From: an uncultured Ruminococcus sp.
GTDB taxonomy: Bacteria; Bacillota; Clostridia; Oscillospirales; Ruminococcaceae
DNA: 9,217 bases
Reading direction: 5' to 3'
Assembly (NCBI GenBank): GCA_937898375.1
Contig: CALEJX010000490.1
Span: 1 to 9,217, forward strand
Part shown: in pieces, positions 1 to 6,581 of the stretch
Position numbering within the stretch: the stretch's first letter is position 1
Layout of the letters: the number at the start of each line of letters is the position of its first letter
Translations under genes and position numbers: made by a program
The notes under the pieces: model-generated
Database searches by the model: none
Seen by the model: the letters and a program-made list of their open reading frames with translations, nothing else
What the model was told of the DNA's origin: nothing

Positions 1-1010
1 TTGATAAGCTGATCTACAGGGTTCTTTGTATAGCCCTCAGGGATCTGATCGCCTGTGCCTGTTGCAACGATAGGGTAGTTCTCGCCGTAAAGCTTCATCA
101 TATCGTCTGTGATAGCCCAATCGAGGAATGCCTTTGCGATATCCTTTTCACCCTCAGACTTTTTGATAAGGCAGTTTGCTTCAACGTCCCAGCCTGAGCC
201 CTCGGACGGGAATACTACAACGCCCTTGTCACCAAGGTCAGCGGCAGACTTGATACATCTGTAACCGAATGAAACGCCTATTCCGTATTCGCCTGCGGCG
301 GCACCCTTTGCAGGAGCTGAGCCTGAGTGGAGATATACTGCAACATTCTTGTCAAGATCGTCAAGGTATTTCCAGCCTGCTTCCTCGCCGTAGAGTGAAA
401 GCACGCCGTTTACTGTCAGCAGACCTGTGCCTGATGAAGCAGGGTCGGACATTGCGATAAGTCCCTTGTATTCAGGCTTGAGAAGATCTTCATAGCTTTG
501 TGGGATATCTGTTACGCCGTTTTCCGCAAGCACGTCAGTGTTTACAAGGAAAGCCGTCTCCCAAGCGTCGATACCTGTCCAGTAAGGCACATCAGAAGCT
601 GTGTCCTTGAACTCGTCAAGTATCTTGTCAAAGCCCTCAGGCTTGTAAGGCTCGATCATATCTGCGCTCTTAAGCTCAAGCAAGCTTGCGGCTGAAAGAC
701 CCCAAACAACGTCTGCCTGCGGATTGTCCTTTTCTGCAAGGAGCTTTGCTGTGATTATTCCTGTGGAATCTCTTGTGATGTTTATTTTAACGTCAGGGTG
801 AGCTTCCTGAAATGATGTGAGGTAAGCTGATACCTGTTCATCCTCGAGGGCTGTGTATACGTTGAGGGTCTTTTCGTCAAGACTTGTGGAAGCGCCACTT
901 GCTGTCTGTCCAGAAGTTTTTGCCGCACCGCTTTCGGTGGAAGTAACTCCGCAGCTTGCACAAGCTGCACACATGAGGATTGCTACTGTCATTGCGATGA
1001 TCTTTTTCAT
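1..1010 (-). CDS. Phosphonate (2-aminoethylphosphonate-type) ABC transporter substrate-binding lipoprotein, C-terminus cut by the window edge
   Basis: Extracellular solute-binding protein of the ABC importer family that includes 2-aminoethylphosphonate and iron(III) binders. It should capture ligand outside the membrane and pass it to a permease encoded further left. The reading frame is open from the ATG at 1010 to the edge: 336 codons plus two bases, so probably only a short tail is missing. AGGAG lies 8 nt before the ATG. Residues 1-20 form a lipoprotein-type signal (KK, hydrophobic core, then Cys14, Cys17 and Cys20). A Ser/Thr/Ala/Gly-rich linker follows to about residue 44, then a binding domain starting LNVYTALEDEQ (residues 49-59). 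SDPASSGTG (188-196) and HSGSAP (228-233) are typical of the family's ligand cleft. The aminoethylphosphonate assignment rests on family resemblance plus the adjacent C-P lyase operon; an iron or other organophosphonate ligand is not excluded. It has its own promoter in the preceding 109-nt gap. Confidence 0.8.
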   Translation of the reverse strand, partial: MKKIIAMTVAILMCAACASCGVTSTESGAAKTSGQTASGASTSLDEKTLNVYTALEDEQVSAYLTSFQEAHPDVKINITRDSTGIITAKLLAEKDNPQADVVWGLSAASLLELKSADMIEPYKPEGFDKILDEFKDTASDVPYWTGIDAWETAFLVNTDVLAENGVTDIPQSYEDLLKPEYKGLIAMSDPASSGTGLLTVNGVLSLYGEEAGWKYLDDLDKNVAVYLHSGSAPAKGAAAGEYGIGVSFGYRCIKSAADLGDKGVVVFPSEGSGWDVEANCLIKKSEGEKDIAKAFLDWAITDDMMKLYGENYPIVATGTGDQIPEGYTKNPVDQLI

Positions 1011-1058
1011 TCAAATTTCTCCTTACTAAATCAAATCTGTTGTTTTGTCACGAGAATT

Positions 1059-1087
1059 ATTATATCACCCGATTGAAAAGTTGTAAG
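1059..1087 (-). promoter_or_regulatory. Promoter for the substrate-binding protein gene (extended -10)
   Basis: Read on the minus strand, a perfect TATAAT (1059-1064) is preceded by TGA (1065-1067), which makes an extended -10. A -35 match CTTACA (1082-1087) lies 17 nt upstream; TTACAA with 16 nt is the alternative. Transcription would begin near 1052, giving a leader of about 40 nt. The element sits in the only sizeable gap between the C-P lyase operon and the transporter gene, so this gene can probably be expressed separately from the operon. No convincing terminator hairpin was seen between the PHP gene's stop and this promoter, so read-through is also possible. Confidence 0.6.
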
Positions 1088-1119
1088 CAAGGGGCGGTAA
1101 AATGCACATAAAATTTGTT

Positions 1120-1923
1120 TTACATTGCGCCGCTGATTACAGGGTTTTCAGGAGACGTAAAATCGCCCAGATCCTTGCCGTCACGCTCGTAAAGTCCGTG
1201 AAAATCGCTGCCGCCTGTGAAAAACAGCTTGTGTTCAGCTGCAAGCTCTTTTATGATGCCCATAGCCTTTGCACCATTTGAGGGGTGGAAAAGTTCTATG
1301 CCGTCAAGACCGCAGTTGCAAAGCTTTGGAACCGTGCTGTAATTTTCCTGCTGACCTGCATGAGCAAGCACCGCAAGTCCGCCTGCTTCTTTTATGGCTT
1401 TCACGGCGTCACGGCAATCAACATACTTGATGTCAAAATCACATCTGCCGCCGTTTTTGAATATTTCAAGATATATCTTGCCGAAAAGCTCGTCAGATTG
1501 CTTTGTGTCATAGAGATATTTAAGAATATGCTGTTTGTAAATGCAGGTATTGGAATATTTCTGCACCTTTTCTGCTGAGATATCATATCTCATTTCTGCG
1601 AGTATCTCTATTTGTTTCAGACAATTTTCGTTGCGTTTTTCAAGGGTGGGTCGGCAAAGCTGTTCAAGCGGCACAGCGTTCGTGTAGCCGTAGCCCAGAA
1701 CGTGTACCTTTTTGCAGCGTTCAAAGTCATATGCCGATATCTCAATAGCAGGAATTATCTTTATATCCTTGTCAAGTGTCGATACCTTGTCAAAGTCAAC
1801 AGTGCAGTCATGGTCGCTGAAAGCAATGTGTGTAAGACCTTTTTCCTTTGCAAGGGTGATTATCTCATGTCTTGTGAAGCTTCCGTCTGATACTGTTGAA
1901 TGAACGTGAAGATCCGCTTTCAT
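1120..1923 (-). CDS. PHP-domain phosphoesterase, probable 5-phosphoribosyl 1,2-cyclic phosphate (di)hydrolase (PhnPP-like)
   Basis: A 267-aa metal-dependent phosphoesterase of the PHP superfamily. PHP metal ligands are visible: HVH at residues 6-8, Asp13, SDHD at 36-39, Glu61 in PAIEIS, His74, His132, HAG at 188-190, and SDFH at 239-242. The gene is last in the C-P lyase operon, 14 nt after phnL. In Eggerthella lenta a PHP protein in the same setting hydrolyses the cyclic phosphate made by PhnJ in two steps, giving ribose 5-phosphate and phosphate. That would replace both PhnP and PhnN, neither of which is present here; this substrate assignment is inferred from context. The frame is open further back, to an ATG at 1980 inside phnL. 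The ATG at 1923 is preferred because GGGAGG (1931-1936) sits 7 nt before it and the protein then begins MKADLHVHS, as usual for the family. An unrelated PHP nuclease or phosphatase role is the main alternative. Confidence 0.8.
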   Translation of the reverse strand: MKADLHVHSTVSDGSFTRHEIITLAKEKGLTHIAFSDHDCTVDFDKVSTLDKDIKIIPAIEISAYDFERCKKVHVLGYGYTNAVPLEQLCRPTLEKRNENCLKQIEILAEMRYDISAEKVQKYSNTCIYKQHILKYLYDTKQSDELFGKIYLEIFKNGGRCDFDIKYVDCRDAVKAIKEAGGLAVLAHAGQQENYSTVPKLCNCGLDGIELFHPSNGAKAMGIIKELAAEHKLFFTGGSDFHGLYERDGKDLGDFTSPENPVISGAM

Positions 1924-1930
1924 AAAACCG

Positions 1931-1936
1931 CCTCCC
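1931..1936 (-). promoter_or_regulatory. Ribosome binding site that fixes the start of the PHP gene
   Basis: GGGAGG on the minus strand, 7 nt before the ATG at 1921-1923 and just after the phnL stop codon (1938-1940). It supports this start over the in-frame ATG at 1980, which would lie inside phnL. Confidence 0.75.
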
Positions 1937-1937
1937 A

Positions 1938-2636
1938 TTAAACGAAACTGCCTTTTGAAAGATTGTATACTTTGTCGCACAAGCCGTCCATAAATTCAAG
2001 GTCATGGAAAATGCCAAGCATTGACGCACCCTCGTTTTTCAGCTTCAAAAGCAGGTCACGAACGAGAAGCTTTGTGTCAGGGTCAAGGCTGGCGGTCGGC
2101 TCGTCAAGAAGCAGAAGCCTTGGAGCTTTTACCATGGCGTGGGCAAGATTAAGTCTCAGCTTTTCTCCGCCTGAGAATGTGGCAGGATAAAGCTCCCAAA
2201 GGTCTGGGCGCAGGCGGAAATATTCAAGCATTTCCACTGCACGCCGCTCGGCTTCCTCCTGTGAGAAACCGGCCTCCAAAGCGGCGTCAATGACGTGCTG
2301 TTTTGCGGTAGTTCTTGGCAGGATAGAAAGAAACTGCGAAACATAGCCTATCTCAGCCTTGCGCAGATAGATCATCTGCCTGTCGTCAGCCTTTGCAAGA
2401 TCGATATCTCCATAGCAAAGTGAGTTGTAAATGACCTCTCCTGATGTGAGCAGATAGGTGCGGTAGATACATCTAAGCACAGTGGATTTTCCTGCGCCTG
2501 ACGTGCCCACGATACCGATGAAGCCGCCCTTGTCAAGGGTGAACGAGATATCGTGACAGCTTTTTATCTCCTTGCCCTGCTCGTGAAGAAAGAAGTTTTT
2601 TGATAGATTTTTTATAGTAAGTATCGGTTCGCTCAT
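1938..2636 (-). CDS. phnL: C-P lyase ABC-type ATPase PhnL
   Basis: A 232-aa ABC ATPase without membrane segments. In E. coli, PhnL works with PhnG, PhnH and PhnI to form ribose 1-phosphonate 5-triphosphate from ATP and the phosphonate, and it can assemble with PhnK on the C-P lyase core. Motifs in order are Walker A GTSGAGKST (44-52), Q-loop Gln101, signature SGGEK (155-159), Walker B LLLLDE (174-179), and H-loop His211. The N-terminal LSKNFFLHEQG pattern is diagnostic of PhnL rather than a transporter ATPase, and the length fits the family (226 aa in E. coli). Its ATG overlaps the phnM stop in an ATGA (2633-2636), a classic sign of coupled translation. All catalytic motifs look intact. Confidence 0.95.
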   Translation of the reverse strand: MSEPILTIKNLSKNFFLHEQGKEIKSCHDISFTLDKGGFIGIVGTSGAGKSTVLRCIYRTYLLTSGEVIYNSLCYGDIDLAKADDRQMIYLRKAEIGYVSQFLSILPRTTAKQHVIDAALEAGFSQEEAERRAVEMLEYFRLRPDLWELYPATFSGGEKLRLNLAHAMVKAPRLLLLDEPTASLDPDTKLLVRDLLLKLKNEGASMLGIFHDLEFMDGLCDKVYNLSKGSFV

Positions 2637-3814
2637 TTTTGTACCTCCGAATAATTCATGGTCATAGCCGCCACGCCGTCAACGTAAACGCCTTTAAGAG
2701 CAGGCTGACCCTCCATGTCTTTTTCTATAATAAGCATATCGGCTGTTTTGCCCACTTCAAGAGAACCTGTTTCATTGCTTATTTTCACAGCCTTTGCAGG
2801 GTTGAGAGAAACAAGCTTTACAGCCTGCGGCAGAGAAAGTACGCCCTTGTTTGCAAGGTAAAATACCGCTCTCAAAAGTGCTTGCGGATAATAGTCACTG
2901 CAAAGAATATCACCACAGCCCTCTTTTACTGCGACTTCGGCGGAGAGATTTCCCGAATGGCTTCCCCCGAGAAGAATGTTTGGCGCACCTAGCAGAGCAG
3001 CTATGCCTGCCGACTTTGCTTCTTTTGCCACCTCAAGGGTGATAGGAAACTCGCTTATGTCAACGCCCAGCTTGATATCACGCTGTATGCACTCGCTGCT
3101 GTCATCATCATGGCTCGATACAGGAATATCAAGGGACTTTGCTTTCTTCACAAGGTCGGTGAGCTTTTCTCCCTCTATCATAGGCTTTGTTTGCTCACGC
3201 TCAACAAGCTGAGCAAACTCCTCGTCCGAAAGGTCACGTCCCTGATTTGGCAGATGTCTGCGGTAGATAGAAAGGTCCTTATACTGACCCTGCCCTGGGC
3301 GGTGATCCATGATAGAAAGCAGGTCAACATTGCCGTTATCCATAAGCTCTAAAACATTGTCATAGCACTTTATGTTGTCAAGCTCATATCTCAGATGATA
3401 TTTGTTGTGGATAAGGTGAGAGCCTGTTTTCTTTTTCTTGATAAGTTCAGAAAGTTTTTTCACAGACTTTGCCGAGCGTATCTCACGGCTGTCCCATGTA
3501 CCCTCTTTGTACATTGAAACGGAGTGGTAGATAGTTGTGATACCGCAGGCGCAAAGCTGCTTTTCGGCTTCGTCAAGTCCAAGCTGAAAGCTCATCATGG
3601 CAGTTGAGCGTGGCTGAAGAAGATTTTCTATCATGTCAGAGTGTATGTCGATTATGCCCGGCATAAGATATCCCCCATGGCAGTCTATTACCTCTGCACC
3701 CTCTGTGCTGATATCCCTGCCTATTTTCGCTATCCTGCCGTTTTCCACAGCAAGACAGTGGTTTTCTAGTATCTCGTCAGGGGTAACTATATTTGCGTTT
3801 GTGAATATTTTCAT
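2633..3814 (-). CDS. phnM: Alpha-D-ribose 1-methylphosphonate 5-triphosphate diphosphatase PhnM
   Basis: A 393-aa amidohydrolase-superfamily enzyme that removes pyrophosphate from the ribose 1-phosphonate 5-triphosphate made by the PhnGHIL step, supplying the substrate of PhnJ. Visible marks are the metal-binding HSD (His58, Asp60) in GIIDIHSDMIE, the PhnM-specific MDHRPGQGQ (169-177), SSHDDDS around His235, GGSHSG, CSDYYP, and the C-terminal LNPAKAVKI...GSLEVGKTADM segment typical of amidohydrolases. The protein is slightly longer than in E. coli (378 aa). The start is supported by AAGGAG a few bases before the ATG, within the 11-nt gap after phnK. The gene stands between phnK and phnL, not after phnL as in E. 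coli. Confidence 0.95.
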   Translation of the reverse strand: MKIFTNANIVTPDEILENHCLAVENGRIAKIGRDISTEGAEVIDCHGGYLMPGIIDIHSDMIENLLQPRSTAMMSFQLGLDEAEKQLCACGITTIYHSVSMYKEGTWDSREIRSAKSVKKLSELIKKKKTGSHLIHNKYHLRYELDNIKCYDNVLELMDNGNVDLLSIMDHRPGQGQYKDLSIYRRHLPNQGRDLSDEEFAQLVEREQTKPMIEGEKLTDLVKKAKSLDIPVSSHDDDSSECIQRDIKLGVDISEFPITLEVAKEAKSAGIAALLGAPNILLGGSHSGNLSAEVAVKEGCGDILCSDYYPQALLRAVFYLANKGVLSLPQAVKLVSLNPAKAVKISNETGSLEVGKTADMLIIEKDMEGQPALKGVYVDGVAAMTMNYSEVQK

Positions 3815-3825
3815 TTTGATCTCCT

Positions 3826-4692
3826 TTACAAAAGCGAGTGAACGAGCTGCTGAGTGTAAGGGTGCTGAGGGTCGTCAAGTATCTGATCTGTCAGACCTCG
3901 CTCTATGACCTTGCCGTCAAGCATTACCACCGTTCTGTCTGCCAACATTCTTATTACTGCAAGGTCGTGAGATACCAGCAGAATGGATACGCCAAACTCC
4001 TGTCTTATCATTCTGATAAGGTCGAGAACTTTTGCCTGAACTGAAAGGTCAAGACCTGTTGTTACCTCGTCAAGAAGCAGCACCTCAGGATTGTTTGCAA
4101 GGGCTTTTGATATCTGCACTCTCTGCTGCATACCGCCGCTGAAATTCTTTGGCGGCTCTTTCATACGCTCTTCAAGTATTTCAACAGAATCAAGCAGACC
4201 CTTTGCACGCTCTGTCATTTTGCCAAAGTTTCTTCCTCCTGCGGCAATAAGCTTTTCAGCAATGTTTCCTGCGGCGGAGTAATCCATTCTTAGACCAAGC
4301 ACAGGGTTTTGATATACCATGCCCATGATGTTGTTGCGGATAAACTTTTTCTGCTGTAAGTTTACGTCAAAAATGTTCTTTTTGCCGTCCATGTAACTTG
4401 ATATGTAAGCTTCGCCCTCAGTAACAGGGAAGTCAAAATATATGCTTTTCATAAGCGTTGATTTGCCTGAGCCTGACTCGCCCACGATACCGAGTATCTC
4501 GCCTTTGTAAAGCTCGATATCAACGCCGTTTGCTGCCCATACAGTGTGGCACTTTGGGCAGGTGTTTTTGTTAAGCTCGCCGCCGTTCATGCAGTGCGGA
4601 CAGCCCTTGCCGTAGCGGACGGTCAGCCCCTTGACGTTAAGTATAGGCTTTTCTGTGCCTGTCGGCTCGTTTATATTGTTAATGCTTTGCAT
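3826..4692 (-). CDS. phnK: C-P lyase ABC-type ATPase PhnK with a four-cysteine (zinc-ribbon-like) insertion
   Basis: An ABC ATPase of 288 aa. In E. coli, PhnK binds the PhnJ insertion domain of the core complex, and PhnL can join it. Motifs are Walker A GESGSGKST (71-79), Q-loop Gln128, signature SGGMQ (185-189), Walker B VLLLDE (204-209), and H-loop His242. The C-terminus DDPQHPYTQQLVHSLL is typical of PhnK and of oligopeptide-transporter ATPases. The protein is about 36 residues longer than E. coli PhnK (252 aa). The excess is an N-terminal leader and an insertion after VRYGKG that contains CPHC (31-34) and CPKC (45-48), placed just before the strand leading to Walker A. The frame opens at 4758, but the ATG at 4692 has AGGAGG 7 nt upstream. 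With that start it overlaps the end of phnJ by 14 nt, so translation is probably coupled. Confidence 0.93.
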   Translation of the reverse strand: MQSINNINEPTGTEKPILNVKGLTVRYGKGCPHCMNGGELNKNTCPKCHTVWAANGVDIELYKGEILGIVGESGSGKSTLMKSIYFDFPVTEGEAYISSYMDGKKNIFDVNLQQKKFIRNNIMGMVYQNPVLGLRMDYSAAGNIAEKLIAAGGRNFGKMTERAKGLLDSVEILEERMKEPPKNFSGGMQQRVQISKALANNPEVLLLDEVTTGLDLSVQAKVLDLIRMIRQEFGVSILLVSHDLAVIRMLADRTVVMLDGKVIERGLTDQILDDPQHPYTQQLVHSLL

Positions 4693-5524
4693 TTTCAGCC
4701 CTCCTTTTTGCACAGAAACCTGTGTCGCTGCACTCATAATAGGTGTTTCCGTTCTCATCTGTTATCTCGTCAAGATAAACATTTTCAGCACCGCAAAGGT
4801 GACACTTCTTTCCTGAAAAGTCCTCAGTTTCAAACGGCACGTCCTCAAACTCCAGCGGTATTACCTTTGTGTGCGGCGGGATAGCATAGATCTTCTTTTC
4901 ACGTCCTGCACCGAAAAGATAAAGAGTTTCGCTGTCGTTGAGCTTTGGAGTGTCATATCTTGGAATAGGGCTAGGATTCATTACATATCTGTTTTCAACG
5001 AATACAGGATATTCTGAGCTTATGCCTATCTTTCCGCACTTGATGATATCCTCATAAAGGGTAAGCCACATTGTGCTGTATTCTGTTTCAGCATGCATCT
5101 GCTTTGTTACCGACTCTCTTGGCTCAACAACTCTCAGCGGCTCAGGGGTCGGCACTTGAAGCACAAGTATCTGGTCGCCCCTCATAGGCGTTTCAGGGAT
5201 ACGGTGACGTGTCTGAATGATAGTCGCTTCCTCTGAGTCTGTTGTTATCTCAACATTTGTGCAGGACTTAACAAGTTTCTTGATGTTCACTGCATTTACG
5301 CTGTCGTCGCTTCCTTGGTCAATGACCTTGAGTACGTCCTCTTTTCCTATGATAGAAAGCGTCACCTGTATTCCGCCTGTGCCCCAGCCTCGTCCGATAG
5401 GCAGCTCACGGCTTCCGAAAGGCACCTGATATCCAGGGATAGCCACGGCTTTGAGCAAACATCTTCTTATTTCACGCTTTGAGTTCTCGTCAAGAAAACC
5501 AAAGTTGTAATCACGGCGTTCCAT
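4679..5524 (-). CDS. phnJ: Alpha-D-ribose 1-methylphosphonate 5-phosphate C-P lyase PhnJ (radical SAM)
   Basis: The catalytic C-P bond-cleaving enzyme, 281 aa (E. coli 281). It uses a [4Fe-4S] cluster and S-adenosylmethionine to release the alkane or organic group, leaving 5-phosphoribosyl 1,2-cyclic phosphate. Conserved segments include KAVAIPGYQVPFGSRELP (25-42) with Gly31, which aligns with the proposed radical-bearing Gly32 of E. coli. Others are WGTGGIQ (47-53), QTRHRIPETP, PTPEPLRVVEPRES, MNPSPIPRYD and LFGAGREKKIYA. Cysteines at 241, 244, 265 and 271 match the cluster-binding and thiyl residues, with a loop one residue shorter than in E. coli (CX2CX20CX5C). A strong AGGAGGA in the end of phnI precedes the start, and one base separates the two genes. 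Confidence 0.97.
   Translation of the reverse strand: MERRDYNFGFLDENSKREIRRCLLKAVAIPGYQVPFGSRELPIGRGWGTGGIQVTLSIIGKEDVLKVIDQGSDDSVNAVNIKKLVKSCTNVEITTDSEEATIIQTRHRIPETPMRGDQILVLQVPTPEPLRVVEPRESVTKQMHAETEYSTMWLTLYEDIIKCGKIGISSEYPVFVENRYVMNPSPIPRYDTPKLNDSETLYLFGAGREKKIYAIPPHTKVIPLEFEDVPFETEDFSGKKCHLCGAENVYLDEITDENGNTYYECSDTGFCAKRRAENAKH
4700..4705 (-). promoter_or_regulatory. Ribosome binding site that fixes the start of phnK, inside phnJ
   Basis: AGGAGG on the minus strand, 7 nt before the phnK ATG (4690-4692). It lies within the last codons of phnJ, where it is read as part of Lys-Arg-Arg-Ala. It favours this start over the in-frame ATG at 4758. Confidence 0.8.
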
Positions 5525-5525
5525 A

Positions 5526-6581
5526 TTATTTCTCCTCCTTTGTGGCTCTTACTCTGTCCAGCTTTGACTGGAAAGTTACATAGTGCGGAAGCTTAAGGTG
5601 TGACAGGAAGCCCTGCATTTCAAGACAATCGCCGTGTGTAAGCACAAATTCTTCGTCCTGCGACGGAGTAGGACCTGTGGTGTTAAGGCTTGCGTCACAT
5701 ATGGACATTGCAATGCACTTCGTTTCGTTTCTTCCAAGAACGCAGCCGTAACCACCTGAAAGTGAGAAGTTTTCATCGTCGCCGTCCTCTGATTCTGTGT
5801 GGCTAGGCCAAAGTGCTTCAACTTCTGTTACCATTATCTCGCCAACTGTGATGAACTCGCCCTCGATGATAGGGTGCGGTATCTTCACTGCAACATATCC
5901 GCTTCTAAGCTCGCTGACAGTTGGGTGAACAGCGCCGTAACCTCTCATTGCACTGTATGCAACGCCCTCTAGGAAACCCTCTTCGCTTCTTGTGAGCGTT
6001 TGTAATCTTGCGCTTCTTGGTGCAGGATATGTAAGCAAATTGCTTGTTACATCAAAAGGCTCTGTGTTATCCTCCTCAGGCTTATCAAGCACGCCGTCTT
6101 TGTAAAGGATATCGTCTATTCTGCCGCAGTAGATATCTTCTGCGCCAACATCGCCTGTAACAGGCTTTTTTATCCTGTTCTTTGTGAGCAGGTCAAAATT
6201 CAAAAGTCTGTGGGTATAGTCAAATGTAGGACCGAGTATCTGTCCGCCTGGAACGTCCTTAAATGCCGCCGAGATACGGCGGATAATCCTCATATCCTTG
6301 CAGTCGCACACACTTGAATAGTAATCTCTTTTCAACGTGCTGCGGTAAGCTCTCAGCAGAAAAACAGACTCTTCAATGCTGCCCTTGCTCTGCTTCAATG
6401 CGAGAGCAGTGTAGTCAGGAGCATAAAGTCCTGCTTCGCTCATTATCTTGTCAATAAGAAGCGGAAAGTTCTTTTTTATATCTTCAATAGGAATGCTCTT
6501 TGAACAGCTGTGGAAAATGTCAAGGAGCTTGAGGGATTGTTCAATCGCCTTTTCTCCGCCCTTTACAGCAACATAAGCCAT
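5526..6581 (-). CDS. phnI: C-P lyase core subunit PhnI
   Basis: A 351-aa core subunit (E. coli 354). PhnI alone is a purine nucleosidase. With PhnG, PhnH and PhnL it swaps the adenine of ATP for the phosphonate, and it pairs with PhnJ in the core. Family landmarks are the N-terminal YVAVKGGEKAIEQS (3-16), LALKQSKGSIEESVFLLRAYR, VPGGQILGPTFDYTH (110-124), RSGYVAVKIPHP, QDEEFVLTHGD (308-318), and FLSHLKLPHY. In the last, His328 and His333 align with the PhnI histidines reported as metal ligands at the PhnI-PhnJ interface. The stop codon of phnH is directly followed by this ATG with no spacer. AGGAGG lies in the last codons of phnH. Confidence 0.96.
   Translation of the reverse strand: MAYVAVKGGEKAIEQSLKLLDIFHSCSKSIPIEDIKKNFPLLIDKIMSEAGLYAPDYTALALKQSKGSIEESVFLLRAYRSTLKRDYYSSVCDCKDMRIIRRISAAFKDVPGGQILGPTFDYTHRLLNFDLLTKNRIKKPVTGDVGAEDIYCGRIDDILYKDGVLDKPEEDNTEPFDVTSNLLTYPAPRSARLQTLTRSEEGFLEGVAYSAMRGYGAVHPTVSELRSGYVAVKIPHPIIEGEFITVGEIMVTEVEALWPSHTESEDGDDENFSLSGGYGCVLGRNETKCIAMSICDASLNTTGPTPSQDEEFVLTHGDCLEMQGFLSHLKLPHYVTFQSKLDRVRATKEEK

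Noticed and set aside
1921..1980. In-frame upstream start (ATG at 1980) extending the PHP protein by 19 residues
   Set aside because: It would overlap the end of phnL and lacks a fitting ribosome binding site. The ATG at 1923 has GGGAGG at 7 nt and gives the normal family N-terminus.
2639..2992. 117-codon open frame on the plus strand
   Set aside because: It is antisense to phnM with no supporting signals.
4693..4758. In-frame upstream start (ATG at 4758) extending PhnK by 22 residues
   Set aside because: The extension would be read from inside conserved phnJ sequence and has no homology-like features. AGGAGG sits just before the ATG at 4692.
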